Assembly: GCF_025822245.1 (NCBI RefSeq)
Contig: NZ_JACKTL010000019.1
Span: forward strand, 121,842 to 185,841
Direction of reading: 5' to 3'
Source of the DNA: Mycolicibacterium hodleri
Lineage (GTDB): Bacteria > Actinomycetota > Actinomycetes > Mycobacteriales > Mycobacteriaceae
DNA: 64,000 nt
The position numbers and the translations under genes are program-made. Below the pieces are notes generated by a model, which saw only the letters and a list, made by a program, of their open reading frames with translations, was not told where the DNA came from and did no database searches. Positions 19,951 to 27,793 of this stretch are shown piece by piece. The first letter of the stretch is position 1. Every line of letters starts with the position of its first letter.

Positions 19951-20806
19951 GCGATTGCCAGGCCCGCTGCACCCGCGCCAGGACGTCCGCCGGCCGGTTG
20001 GCCTTCGCGACTCGAATGACCTGCCACCCAAGCTCGTTCACGAATTCCATGCGGACGATGTCCTTGGCGAACTGCGCCGAGTCGGTCCGATGGTGGTCGC
20101 CGTCGTACTCGACCGCGAGTTTGACGTCGTCCCATCCCATGTCGAGGAAGTACGTCGGCTGCCCATATGCGCCGCCTACCGGAATTTGCGTCCGCGGCCG
20201 CGGGTAACCCGCGCGAATGAGCACGAGCCGCAACCATGTCTCTCTGGGTGACTCCGCGCCTCGGTCGTAGAGTTCCAACACGGCAGGCAGCTTCCGCACG
20301 CCGGGCGATCCCGGGTGTCGACGCGCCACCGCCATCACCGCGTCGACGGCCAAACCCGTTGCGTTGCCAAGCGCGTCGATCCGCTCGATGCAACCGTCCA
20401 GCGGACCCCGGCGACCGAGGTCGAATGCCGTTCTCGCCACCGTGGTGACCCAGATGCCGTCAACTCGCTCGACTTCGCCGGACAGGAGGCGGTCGCGGCG
20501 GGTCTTGACGCCTCGTGGTGGTCGCGCATTCGGCCATATCAGTTCAACGGGCACGTCGTCGGCGATCCAGCGACTGCCGTGCATCGCGGCTGCTGCCAGT
20601 CCGCAGACGACGCCGTCACCGTACGTCCACTGCCACGCGCCGCGGGTCCGCTGCCGTAGCGTCGGCTCGGCATCTTTGGGCAGGTAGATGTCGGGAAGAA
20701 TCGCTCGATAGCGCGTCCGCAATCGATACTTGTTCGGCACGCGTCCGTTGACCAGAGCCTCGCTGCCGATGAATGGGTTCGTTCTGTCGTTCACGTTCAG
20801 CAGCAT
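19922..20806 (-). CDS. DUF559 protein: AbiEi-like N-terminus plus VSR-type nuclease-like domain
   Basis: A protein of about 294 residues corresponding in position to Rv1073. The N-terminal third (IGSEALVNGRVPNKYRLRTR, YRAILPDIYLP, CGLAAAAMHGSRWI) resembles the winged-helix domain of type IV AbiEi antitoxins; VTTVARTAFDLGRR follows. The C-terminal DUF559 domain (YFLDMGWDDVKLAVEYDGDHH, FVNELGWQVIRV) has the Asp and Glu-x-Asp-Gly-x-His pattern of the very-short-patch-repair endonuclease fold. Activity and target are unknown. The ATG at 20806 lacks a ribosome site; GTG 20794 is an alternative. The last eight codons lie in one palindrome and another lies about 30 bp upstream of the start. Confidence 0.8.
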   Translation of the reverse strand: MLLNVNDRTNPFIGSEALVNGRVPNKYRLRTRYRAILPDIYLPKDAEPTLRQRTRGAWQWTYGDGVVCGLAAAAMHGSRWIADDVPVELIWPNARPPRGVKTRRDRLLSGEVERVDGIWVTTVARTAFDLGRRGPLDGCIERIDALGNATGLAVDAVMAVARRHPGSPGVRKLPAVLELYDRGAESPRETWLRLVLIRAGYPRPRTQIPVGGAYGQPTYFLDMGWDDVKLAVEYDGDHHRTDSAQFAKDIVRMEFVNELGWQVIRVAKANRPADVLARVQRAWQSRVRTDRENP

Positions 20807-20829
20807 CGCGACGGTGAACGACGCCAACG

Positions 20830-20890
20830 CCCGTCGAGTGTGCGGACAGATCGCGATCTGTGGATGAAACGCGATCTGTGAGCGCACTCG
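20830..20890. repeat. Imperfect 21-bp palindrome upstream of the DUF559 gene
   Basis: CGAGTGTGCGGACAGATCGCG at 20835-20855 (one base over a 20-mer) pairs with 20870-20890, 18 of 21 positions complementary, with a 14-base spacer. Its left arm plus flank (20830-20856) matches 19893-19919 with a single mismatch in 27 bases and in the same orientation. The two elements therefore form a pair of related palindromes bracketing one gene. Confidence 0.8.
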
Positions 20891-20916
20891 ATGGAGAGGC
20901 CGTCCGAGACAGCAGA

Positions 20917-20945
20917 AAGCCCGTTCGCACTACGCGAACGGGCTT
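20917..20945 (-). terminator. Rho-independent-type hairpin after the Bax-inhibitor gene
   Basis: AAGCCCGTTCGC (20917-20928) pairs perfectly with GCGAACGGGCTT (20934-20945) around a five-base loop, 12 bp of stem, starting 16 bases after the stop codon of the gene at 20961-21812. On the minus strand the stem is followed by TCTGCTGTCTC, a modest pyrimidine tail. Confidence 0.8.
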
Positions 20946-20960
20946 CCCTGGGTAGCGCTG

Positions 20961-21812
20961 CTAGTCGTTCTGGAAGTAACTCAGCAGACGCAGGATTTCG
21001 AGGTACAGCCACACCAGCGTCACGGTCAGGCCGAGCGCAATGCCCCAGCCCGCCTTCGACGGAACGCCCGCGCGGACCATCTGGTCGGCGGCGTCGAAGT
21101 CGATCAGGAAGCTGAACGCCGCGAGCGCGATGCAGAGCAGCGAGAAGCCGATCGCGATGGGGCCACCGCTGCGCAGTCCGAAGCCCTCGCCGCCGCCGAC
21201 GCCGAAGATCGCGAGGACGACGTTGAGCAGCATCAGGGCCATCACGCCGAACAGGCCGGCGATGATCATGCGGGTGAGCTTCGGCGTGACGCGGATGGCG
21301 CCCGTCTTGTAAACCACGAGCATGCCGAAGAACACGCCGAACGTAGCCACGATCGCCTGGGCGATCATGCCGGGGCCACCCGTGGAGACGAGGTTCGCGA
21401 ACAGGAACGACGCGGCACCGAGGAACAGTCCCTCGAGCGCGGCGTAGCTCAGCACGATCGCCGGGTTGTCCTGCTTGCGACCGAACGTCGCGATCAACAC
21501 CAGCGCTAGGCCACCGAAGGCGCCGACGAGCGTGAACGGCATCATCAGGCCGAGGTTCTGCGACACCAGGAAGTACGACACCACGGCGACCGACGACAGC
21601 ACGGCCAGCGTGATGCCGGTCTTGGTGACGACGTCGTCGATCGTGAGCGGTCGGGAGACCTGGCTCGACTGATCGGTGTACGGCTGAGCCGCGTACGGAT
21701 CGGCCTGTGTTGCCGCCGCGCCGTAACCGGCGGCTCCGCCACCGAATTGGGCATATCCGCCGCCCTGCTGCTTGGGCAGGGAACGGAATACCGGGTTGCT
21801 GCTCTCGCGCAC
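20961..21812 (-). CDS. Bax inhibitor-1/YccA family membrane protein
   Basis: A 283-residue protein. A glycine- and tyrosine-rich N-terminal tail (GGGYAQFGGGAAGYGAA, to about residue 55) precedes seven membrane helices of the BI-1 family: SFLFANLVSTGGPGM, FGVFFGMLVVYKTGAIRVTPKLTRM and a C-terminal FLIDFDAADQMVRAGVP with the conserved Asp pair that gates calcium leak in characterised homologs, then YLEILRLLSYFQND. Corresponds in position to Rv1072. The GTG at 21812 was chosen because GAGAGGAA lies eight bases upstream and because family members begin RESSNPVFR. Confidence 0.88.
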   Translation of the reverse strand: MRESSNPVFRSLPKQQGGGYAQFGGGAAGYGAAATQADPYAAQPYTDQSSQVSRPLTIDDVVTKTGITLAVLSSVAVVSYFLVSQNLGLMMPFTLVGAFGGLALVLIATFGRKQDNPAIVLSYAALEGLFLGAASFLFANLVSTGGPGMIAQAIVATFGVFFGMLVVYKTGAIRVTPKLTRMIIAGLFGVMALMLLNVVLAIFGVGGGEGFGLRSGGPIAIGFSLLCIALAAFSFLIDFDAADQMVRAGVPSKAGWGIALGLTVTLVWLYLEILRLLSYFQND

Positions 21813-21982
21813 CGTCGGTTCCTCTCGTGTGCTGGGTTCGTCGGGGTGACGAACGTCGTCGAACATTCAGTCAACGTCTGGCGACTCGGACCGGTTCCCG
21901 GCCTCGTCGGTCTAGCTGTGAACTTCTTGGGAAAGATTACCCGTGTCGCTTCGGCCTGGGGTCACGATCTAGATTGCACACC

Positions 21983-23044
21983 GTGCCCGAAAACGAGGAT
22001 CTCCTAGTAACTGTCGAGAATGGCGTGGGTCTTGCCACCCTGAACAGGCCAAAGGCCATCAATTCCCTCACCCACGGCATGGTCACCGATCTTGAGAGCG
22101 CTCTCAGGAACTGGGCCGACGACGACGCCGTGCACACCGTGCTCCTCACCGGCGCCGGCGAGCGCGGACTCTGCGCGGGCGGTGACGTCATCGCGATCTA
22201 CCACAGCGCCAAGTCGGACGGCTCCGAGGCGCGGTCGTTCTGGCACGACGAATACCTCCTCAACGCCTACATCGCCCGCTATCCCAAGCGATACGTCGCG
22301 ATCATGGACGGCATCGTGATGGGCGGCGGGGTCGGCGTGGCCGCTCACGGCAGCGTGCGCGTGGTCACCGACACCACCAAGATGGGCATGCCCGAGGTCG
22401 GCATCGGCTTCGTCCCCGACGTCGGCGGCACCTATCTGCTGTCGAGGGCACCGGGACGGCTCGGTCTGCACGCCGCGCTCACCGGGGCACCGTTCTCTGG
22501 GGCCGACGCCATCGCGATGGGCTTCGCCGACCACTTCGTTCCCCACGACCGGTTGGACGACTTCACCGACTCGATCGTCGCCGACGGCGTCGACGCGGCA
22601 CTGGCCGCGTTCGCCGTCGAGCCGCCGCCGAGCCCCCTGCTGACACAGCGCAGTTGGATCGACGAGTGCTTCGGCGGTGACACCGTCGTCGACGTCGTCG
22701 ACGCTCTGCGCGCCAAGGGTCCCGGGCCTGCCGAAGACGCCGCCAACCACATCGCCAGCCGATCCCCCATCGCGGTGGCGGTGGCCATGGAGTCGGTACG
22801 GCGGGCGGCGCACCTGAATACGCTCGAAGACGTCCTGCGCCAAGAGTTTCGGACCGCCTGCGGGGCGCTGCGGTCCCACGACCTGGTGGAGGGCATCCGC
22901 GCGCTCCTCGTCGACAAGGACCGAAACCCGAAGTGGTCGCCGCCGAGTCTGGCACTGTGTTCCAAGGACGACGTCGAGAAGTACTTCGCGCCGGCCGACC
23001 CGGACCTGGTGTTCCCCACCGAACGAGAAGGAGCCGAACGATGA
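21983..23044 (+). CDS. echA9: Enoyl-CoA hydratase/3-hydroxyisobutyryl-CoA hydrolase family
   Basis: A 353-residue crotonase-fold protein whose length and second half ([30 protein letters not shown]) are those of 3-hydroxyisobutyryl-CoA hydrolases of valine breakdown. Oxyanion-hole residues lie in [13 protein letters not shown] and [16 protein letters not shown]; the catalytic Glu is in [20 protein letters not shown]. Position fits Rv1071c (echA9). The GTG start has TAGATT seven bases upstream and no ribosome site, so a leaderless transcript is likely. The stop overlaps the ATG of echA8 as ATGA. Confidence 0.9.
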   Translation: MPENEDLLVTVENGVGLATLNRPKAINSLTHGMVTDLESALRNWADDDAVHTVLLTGAGERGLCAGGDVIAIYHSAKSDGSEARSFWHDEYLLNAYIARYPKRYVAIMDGIVMGGGVGVAAHGSVRVVTDTTKMGMPEVGIGFVPDVGGTYLLSRAPGRLGLHAALTGAPFSGADAIAMGFADHFVPHDRLDDFTDSIVADGVDAALAAFAVEPPPSPLLTQRSWIDECFGGDTVVDVVDALRAKGPGPAEDAANHIASRSPIAVAVAMESVRRAAHLNTLEDVLRQEFRTACGALRSHDLVEGIRALLVDKDRNPKWSPPSLALCSKDDVEKYFAPADPDLVFPTEREGAER

Positions 23045-23814
23045 GTTACGAGACGATCCTGGTCACCCGCGAGGGCCGCGTCGGCACCATCACCCTGAAC
23101 CGGCCCAAGTCGCTCAACGCCCTCAACAGCCAGGTGATGGTCGAACTGACCACCGCCGCAGCGGAATTCGACGCCGATTCGGGCATCGGTGCGATCGTCG
23201 TCACGGGCAACGAGAAGGCCTTTGCCGCGGGCGCCGACATCAAGGAGATGGCCGACCTGTCGTTCGCCGACGTGTTCGCCGCCGACTTCTTCGCGACGTG
23301 GTCGACGTTCGCCGCCACGCGGACGCCCACCATCGCCGCGGTTGCGGGGTACGCCCTCGGCGGCGGATGCGAGCTGGCGATGATGTGCGACATCCTGATT
23401 GCCGCCGACACCGCCAAGTTCGGCCAGCCGGAGATCAAGCTCGGCGTGCTGCCGGGAATGGGCGGTTCGCAGCGGCTCACCCGCGCGATCGGCAAGGCCA
23501 AGGCGATGGACCTCATCCTGACCGGGCGCACCATCGACGCCGCCGAGGCCGAACGCAGTGGCCTGGTGTCGCGCGTCGTCCCCGCCGACACGCTGCTGGA
23601 GGAGGCCAACGCGACCGCCGCCACCGTCGCCGGCATGTCGCTGTCGGCGGCCCGGATGGCCAAGGAAGCCGTCAACCGCGCCTTCGAATCCTCGCTGACC
23701 GAAGGCCTGCTCTACGAGCGTCGACTCTTCCACTCCGCCTTCGCCACCGACGACCAGACCGAGGGCATGGCAGCCTTCAGCGAGAAGCGCCCACCGAACT
23801 TCACGCACCGTTAA
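23041..23814 (+). CDS. echA8: Enoyl-CoA hydratase
   Basis: A 257-residue short crotonase, typical length for a bona fide enoyl-CoA hydratase of beta-oxidation. [14 protein letters not shown] opens the fold; [14 protein letters not shown] and [13 protein letters not shown] form the oxyanion hole with one catalytic Glu, and [20 protein letters not shown] holds the other. It is translationally coupled to echA9 (ATGA overlap) and followed directly by a membrane hydrolase. Matches Rv1070c (echA8), which in M. tuberculosis is the target of a tetrahydropyrazo-pyrimidine inhibitor; activity there is debated. Confidence 0.94.
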   Translation: MSYETILVTREGRVGTITLNRPKSLNALNSQVMVELTTAAAEFDADSGIGAIVVTGNEKAFAAGADIKEMADLSFADVFAADFFATWSTFAATRTPTIAAVAGYALGGGCELAMMCDILIAADTAKFGQPEIKLGVLPGMGGSQRLTRAIGKAKAMDLILTGRTIDAAEAERSGLVSRVVPADTLLEEANATAATVAGMSLSAARMAKEAVNRAFESSLTEGLLYERRLFHSAFATDDQTEGMAAFSEKRPPNFTHR

Positions 23815-23823
23815 GGTGCGGTG

Positions 23824-25518
23824 GTGACCGATACGGACACCACGACCGACGAGCGACCCCCCGTCGCCTCCGAGCCCACCCCGCGACCGGACTGGTGGGT
23901 ACGTCACTACACGTTCTTCGGCACCGCCTTCGGCCTGGTGTTCATCTGGCTGTCATTGACGCCGTCGCTGCTCCCCCGGGGACCGCTGTTTCAGGGCCTG
24001 GTGAGCGGCGCGGCGGGTGGCATCGGTTACGGCCTCGGCGTGTTCGCGGTGTGGTTGGTGCGCTATATGCGGTCGGTCAACACCAGCCCGCCGGCGCCGC
24101 GGTGGGCCTGGATCGCCCTCGTCGTCGCGGGCCTGATCGGCCAGACGTTGGCCGTCATCGGGTTCCACGTCTGGCAGGACGACGTTCGGGACTACATGGG
24201 CGTGCCCAGGCTGGACTTCTGGGACCACCCGCTGACCGCGGTCCTGTCGATCGTCTTCCTGTTCACCTTCGTCGAGATCGGCCAGCTGGTCGGCAAGTTG
24301 GTGCGATTCCTGGTCAGGCAGCTCGATCGGGTTGCGCCACCGCGGGTTTCGGCCGTCGTGGTGGTCACGCTGTTGCTCGTCCTGACCGTCGCCCTCCTCA
24401 ACGGCATCGTGGTGCGGTTCGCCATGAGCACACTCAACAGCACGTTCGAGTCCGCCAACGACGAGGAGGATCCCGACTTCGCCGCCCCCACCACGCCGCT
24501 GCGGTCCGGTGGACCGGAGTCGCTGGTCAGCTGGTCCTCCCTCGGGCATCAGGGTCGCATGTTCATGGCGGGCGGCCCGTCGGTGGACGATCTGTCGAAG
24601 TTCAACGGGGCCAAGGCCGTCGAGCCGATTCGCGTCTACGCCGGATTGAGCTCCGCCAAGGGTTTCAAGGCGGCCGCCGAACTCGCCGCCCGCGAATTGT
24701 TGCGCACCGGGGGCCTGAACCGCGCGGTGGTCGCGGTGGCCAACACGACGGGCACCGGCTGGATCAACGAGGCCGAGGCGGCGTCGCTGGAGTACATGTA
24801 CAACGGCAACACCGCGATCGTGTCGATGCAGTATTCGTTCCTGCCGAGTTGGTTGTCGTTCCTGGTGGACAAGGAGAACGCGCGCCAGTCGAGTCAGGCG
24901 CTCTTCGAGGCCGTCGACGCCCTGGTGCGCACGATGCCCGAGGCCCGTCGGCCCAAGCTGGTGGTGTTCGGCGAGAGCCTGGGCTCCTTCGGTGGCGAGG
25001 CGCCGTTCCTGTCGCTGAACAACCTCATCGCCCGCACCGACGGCGCGTTGTTCTCCGGCCCGACGTTCAACAACACCATCTGGACCACGCTGACGGCCGA
25101 GCGCGACGCGGGATCACCGGAGTGGTTGCCCGTCGTCGACGGGGGCGAGAACGTCCGGTTCGCCGCCGACGCCTCCAATCTTCAACGGCCGCAGGCTCCC
25201 TGGGGCCAGCCGCGGGTGGTGTACCTGCAGCACGCCTCCGATCCCATCGCGTGGTGGAACCCCGATCTGTTGTTCTCCAAACCTGACTGGTTGCGCGAAC
25301 CCCGGGGCGCCGACGTGTCGCCCGAGATGGAGTGGATCCCCGTCGTGACGTTCCTGCAGGTGTCTGCCGACATGGCGGTGGCGGTCGACGTGCCCGACGG
25401 CCACGGCCACGTCTACGTGCGCGACGTGGCGAACGCGTGGGCGGCGATCATGCAGCCGCCCAACTGGACTCCCGAGAAGACCGATCGGCTACGGCCGCTG
25501 CTGCGCTCCGACGAATGA
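23824..25518 (+). CDS. Membrane-embedded alpha/beta hydrolase (Rv1069c type)
   Basis: A 564-residue protein. Residues about 25-205 contain four or five membrane helices (FFGTAFGLVFIWLSLTPSLLP and following), and residues about 215-560 an extracytoplasmic or membrane-facing hydrolase domain. The nucleophile elbow is GESLGSFGGEAPF, preceded by VYAGLSSAKGFKAAAELAARELL; YLQHASDPIAWWNPDLLF contains a probable acid and the C-terminal DGHGHVYVRD the probable His. This is the Abhydrolase_9 type family seen in Rv1069c; substrate unknown, perhaps an envelope lipid. GTG 23824 fits the AAGG at 23813-23816 better than the adjacent GTG 23821. The end overlaps the convergent rhodanese gene by 30 bp. Confidence 0.83.
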   Translation: MTDTDTTTDERPPVASEPTPRPDWWVRHYTFFGTAFGLVFIWLSLTPSLLPRGPLFQGLVSGAAGGIGYGLGVFAVWLVRYMRSVNTSPPAPRWAWIALVVAGLIGQTLAVIGFHVWQDDVRDYMGVPRLDFWDHPLTAVLSIVFLFTFVEIGQLVGKLVRFLVRQLDRVAPPRVSAVVVVTLLLVLTVALLNGIVVRFAMSTLNSTFESANDEEDPDFAAPTTPLRSGGPESLVSWSSLGHQGRMFMAGGPSVDDLSKFNGAKAVEPIRVYAGLSSAKGFKAAAELAARELLRTGGLNRAVVAVANTTGTGWINEAEAASLEYMYNGNTAIVSMQYSFLPSWLSFLVDKENARQSSQALFEAVDALVRTMPEARRPKLVVFGESLGSFGGEAPFLSLNNLIARTDGALFSGPTFNNTIWTTLTAERDAGSPEWLPVVDGGENVRFAADASNLQRPQAPWGQPRVVYLQHASDPIAWWNPDLLFSKPDWLREPRGADVSPEMEWIPVVTFLQVSADMAVAVDVPDGHGHVYVRDVANAWAAIMQPPNWTPEKTDRLRPLLRSDE

Positions 25519-25902
25519 CGCGCTGAGCACGTCGAGCACCCCGGCCGCCTTCAGGGCGTGGTAGCCGCCGACGACGTCGGTGGACCGGTGCAGACCCAGG
25601 TCGACGAGGGCGGCCGCGGCGAGGCTCGACGTGTAGCCCTCGGAGCACAGCACGATCCACTCGACGTCGTCCCCGACGGCCTCGGGCACCCGGGCGTCGC
25701 TGGTGGGGTCGCAGCGCCACTCGAGGACGTTGCGTTCGATGAGCCGGGCCGCGGGGACGTCGCCCTCGGCGGCACGCTGGGCGGCCGGTCTGATGTCGAC
25801 GAGCAACGCGCCGCGCTCCAGGGCGGCCGGCACGTCGGCTGCCTCGATCCGGGTCAGCTTCTCGCGCGCGGACTCCAGGACGGCGTCGATTCGGCTCGGC
25901 AT
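25489..25902 (-). CDS. Rhodanese-domain protein
   Basis: A 137-residue single rhodanese domain: ALLVDIRPAAQRAAEGDVPAA (the substrate loop motif), the active-site cysteine in WIVLCSEGYTSSLAAAAL and VVGGYHALKAAGVL. It should carry sulfur as a cysteine persulfide, in thiosulfate or persulfide transfer. Its ATG directly follows the TAG stop of the cysteine dioxygenase gene, with no intervening base, so the two form an operon; together they suggest oxidative cysteine breakdown and handling of the sulfur released. The pair is probably equivalent to Rv1065 and Rv1066. Confidence 0.88.
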   Translation of the reverse strand: MPSRIDAVLESAREKLTRIEAADVPAALERGALLVDIRPAAQRAAEGDVPAARLIERNVLEWRCDPTSDARVPEAVGDDVEWIVLCSEGYTSSLAAAALVDLGLHRSTDVVGGYHALKAAGVLDVLSASFVGAQQRP

Positions 25903-26442
25903 CTAGTCCCCCTCGGGCTTGTCCGTCAGCTCGGTGCGCTCCCGCCGCAGCGTGTTCCGGTCGGTGACCTCGTAGTAGGACATCGCGGTCAGCGGCGGCG
26001 AGTAGGCGTGCACGCTCAGGGTAGGCGTCGAGATCCGGACGGGCTCGCCGGCGGGACGGGAAGGCGCCCAGACCACGTCGTGGACCCAACCCAGCGGGAA
26101 GCCCGCCTGGTCACCGGCGTCGAGGCGGCGCTCCCGCAGAGCACCGCCGTCCCAACGGGTTTCGACGAGCGCTCCGGACACCACCGTGAGGGCGCCCAGC
26201 GAACCACCGTGATCGTGCAGTTCAGTGGACCGCTCGGGCACCCAGCTGATGAGCCACACGTCCAGCTCGTCGTCGCCGTGCAGGCGGGTGAACCAGCGCT
26301 CGTCGGTGGGAGGCCCGCCGACGGGCAGGACGTGGTCGTAGCGGCCCGACAGGACGTGGTCGGCGGCGACGTCGGTCGCCTGCAGCAGGTCGGGGATGCG
26401 GAGCCGGGTGGGAGCGACGACGGACGTGAAGGCAAGAGACAT
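25903..26442 (-). CDS. Cysteine dioxygenase-like cupin
   Basis: A 179-residue cupin of the cysteine dioxygenase type I family, which oxidises cysteine to cysteine sulfinate with a mononuclear iron. The metal histidines are visible in TELHDHGGSLGALTVVSGAL (two His) and SVHAYSPPLTAMSYYEV (third His with the Tyr region). The bacterial enzymes lack the mammalian Cys-Tyr crosslink cysteine, and here too the equivalent position is Gly. Substrate preference among cysteine, mercaptopropionate or others cannot be settled from sequence. Directly followed by the rhodanese gene. Confidence 0.85.
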   Translation of the reverse strand: MSLAFTSVVAPTRLRIPDLLQATDVAADHVLSGRYDHVLPVGGPPTDERWFTRLHGDDELDVWLISWVPERSTELHDHGGSLGALTVVSGALVETRWDGGALRERRLDAGDQAGFPLGWVHDVVWAPSRPAGEPVRISTPTLSVHAYSPPLTAMSYYEVTDRNTLRRERTELTDKPEGD

Positions 26443-26553
26443 GTGAGGGAGACTCCAGGGTGTACCGGGAAGAGGGGACGGTCAGGGGGCGGGCGTCACG
26501 CCCGACAACACTCCCGACGACTGGTCCGTTCCAACACGCTGGCGAGTGTTGCA

Positions 26554-26559
26554 TAGATT
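26554..26559 (+). promoter_or_regulatory. Leaderless -10 hexamer of lpqV
   Basis: TAGATT ends six bases before the lpqV ATG at 26566, so transcription should start at the A of the start codon. No ribosome site is present. Upstream CAACACTC (26506-26513) and GAGTGTTG (26544-26551) are inverted copies about 30 bp apart and might form a regulator site shared with the divergent cysteine dioxygenase gene. Confidence 0.45.
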
Positions 26560-26565
26560 GGCAGC

Positions 26566-27003
26566 ATGCGCAGCTACCCGATCTCGGCCGCAGCGGTCCT
26601 CGCGGTCCTCCTCGCCGGCTGCTCGTCGGGTTCCGGCGGAGGCGACGCGACACCGTCGTCCACGGCGGCCGGCGGTGCGACGACGACCACGACCACCCTG
26701 CAGACCCACACCGCCGAACCCGGGGCGACCGGGGTGTCCCCGAACGGCGTGACGACCGCCGTCGGCGCGCCGGCGCAGTCGACCGAGGACGAGTACTTCC
26801 AGGCCTGCCACGCCGCGAAGGTGTGGATGCAGCAGCGCGGCGGCGATCAGAAGGCACAGTTCGAGCCGTACCTGGAGAGCGTGCAGAAGTCGGACGCGCC
26901 CGGCCCCGGCACGTTCGACACGCCGTGGTCGCGACTGCCTCCGGCTCGGCAGGCGGCGGTCATCGTGGCGGCCGACGCCGCGGCCGACGACCTCTGCGGC
27001 TGA
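26566..27003 (+). CDS. lpqV: Lipoprotein LpqV
   Basis: A 145-residue lipoprotein: signal peptide MRSYPISAAAVLAVLLAGC with the lipobox LLAGC (Cys19 lipidated), a Ser/Gly/Thr-rich linker to about residue 60, then VGAPAQSTEDEYFQACHAAKVWMQQ and PPARQAAVIVAADAAADDLCG. The conserved STEDEYxQACHAA and the C-terminal PARQAAVIVAA agree with my memory of Rv1064c (LpqV). The two Cys of the mature domain probably form a disulfide. Function unknown. Confidence 0.85.
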   Translation: MRSYPISAAAVLAVLLAGCSSGSGGGDATPSSTAAGGATTTTTTLQTHTAEPGATGVSPNGVTTAVGAPAQSTEDEYFQACHAAKVWMQQRGGDQKAQFEPYLESVQKSDAPGPGTFDTPWSRLPPARQAAVIVAADAAADDLCG

Positions 27004-27151
27004 GTACCCAGCCCTTTTAATCACGCGGGTCCGAAGGCCGGGCCGACACCGGTCCGAATGCCAAGGCAGACAAACAATTAGGTCGTCTACGCGTTTGTGG
27101 CGCCGGTCACAAAGTTCGGTACTATGTGTCCCTCATCACCTTGGAGGGCTC

Positions 27152-27376
27152 ATGATCGGACCGGACAACGGCAAGCTGGCACCACCGCAGACCGCTTTGC
27201 CCCGCGCTGCCGGCGGCTCGATCAACGGCATGCGAATCCTCATGGGCCTGTTGCTGTTGGCCATCGCCGTGGGCGCCGTCACCGGTGTGCTCGTGGCGCT
27301 CTCCAGCGGCCAGCCGACCATCGCCCTGATCATCGGCTTGGTGGCGGCCGCCTTCTTCACCAGGGTGGGCTGCTAG
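27152..27376 (+). CDS. Small membrane protein with two helices
   Basis: A 74-residue protein starting at the ATG 27152, directly after a strong TTGGAGGGCTC ribosome site; an upstream in-frame extension is not supported. Residues 1-25 are soluble, followed by two membrane helices (MRILMGLLLLAIAVGAVTGVLVAL and IALIIGLVAAAFFTRVGC). The C-terminus ends with a single Cys. TACTAT at 27120-27125 is a likely -10. Function unknown. The stop overlaps that of the convergent VOC gene by 4 bp. Confidence 0.72.
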   Translation: MIGPDNGKLAPPQTALPRAAGGSINGMRILMGLLLLAIAVGAVTGVLVALSSGQPTIALIIGLVAAAFFTRVGC

Positions 27377-27741
27377 CCCCCTGCGTTGAACACCAGGCAG
27401 AACGGGTGCCCCGCCGGGTCGCGGTAGACCCGGAAGTCGTCTTCGCCCACCGCGTCGGTGACGCGGGTCGCGCCCAGCGCCAGCACCTTTGACTCCGCCT
27501 CGTCGACGTCGTCGACCTCGACGTCGAGGTGGAACTGCTGCGATCCCCGGGGGTCGGGGAACGTCGGCGGCTCGTGCTCGGGCGCCAACTGAAACGCCAA
27601 CCGCCCGTGGCTCGGTGCCGTTAGCACCACCCACGTGTCGTCCTGCGCCTCCACGTCACCGCCGAGCACACCGGCGTAGAACGCGGCGAGTTGCCGTGGA
27701 TCCCTGGTGTCGAGCACCACCGAGCGAAGTCGTCCGATCAC
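27373..27741 (-). CDS. VOC (glyoxalase/bleomycin resistance-like) superfamily protein
   Basis: A 122-residue single VOC domain: LRSVVLDTRDPRQLAAFYAGVLGG at the start, then QQFHLDVEVDDVDEAESKVLALGATRV, and DDFRVYRDPAGHPFCLVF at the end. The His of FHLDV and the Glu/Asp positions could bind metal, but substrate and reaction are not predictable in this family. The GTG at 27741 is the best start; no clear ribosome site is visible. It is divergent from the patatin gene, with 52 bp between starts. Confidence 0.82.
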   Translation of the reverse strand: MIGRLRSVVLDTRDPRQLAAFYAGVLGGDVEAQDDTWVVLTAPSHGRLAFQLAPEHEPPTFPDPRGSQQFHLDVEVDDVDEAESKVLALGATRVTDAVGEDDFRVYRDPAGHPFCLVFNAGG

Positions 27742-27793
27742 GAGTGAGGGGGTTGCCGCTTTCGCGGCGATCCAACCCGTTGACAATGGATCG

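Noticed and set aside
17503..20031. 842-codon open frame on the minus strand across the SGNH and fadA3 genes
   Set aside because: Shadow of two real + strand genes; the protein is low-complexity Gly/Arg/Asp/His and crosses the palindrome at 19,901.
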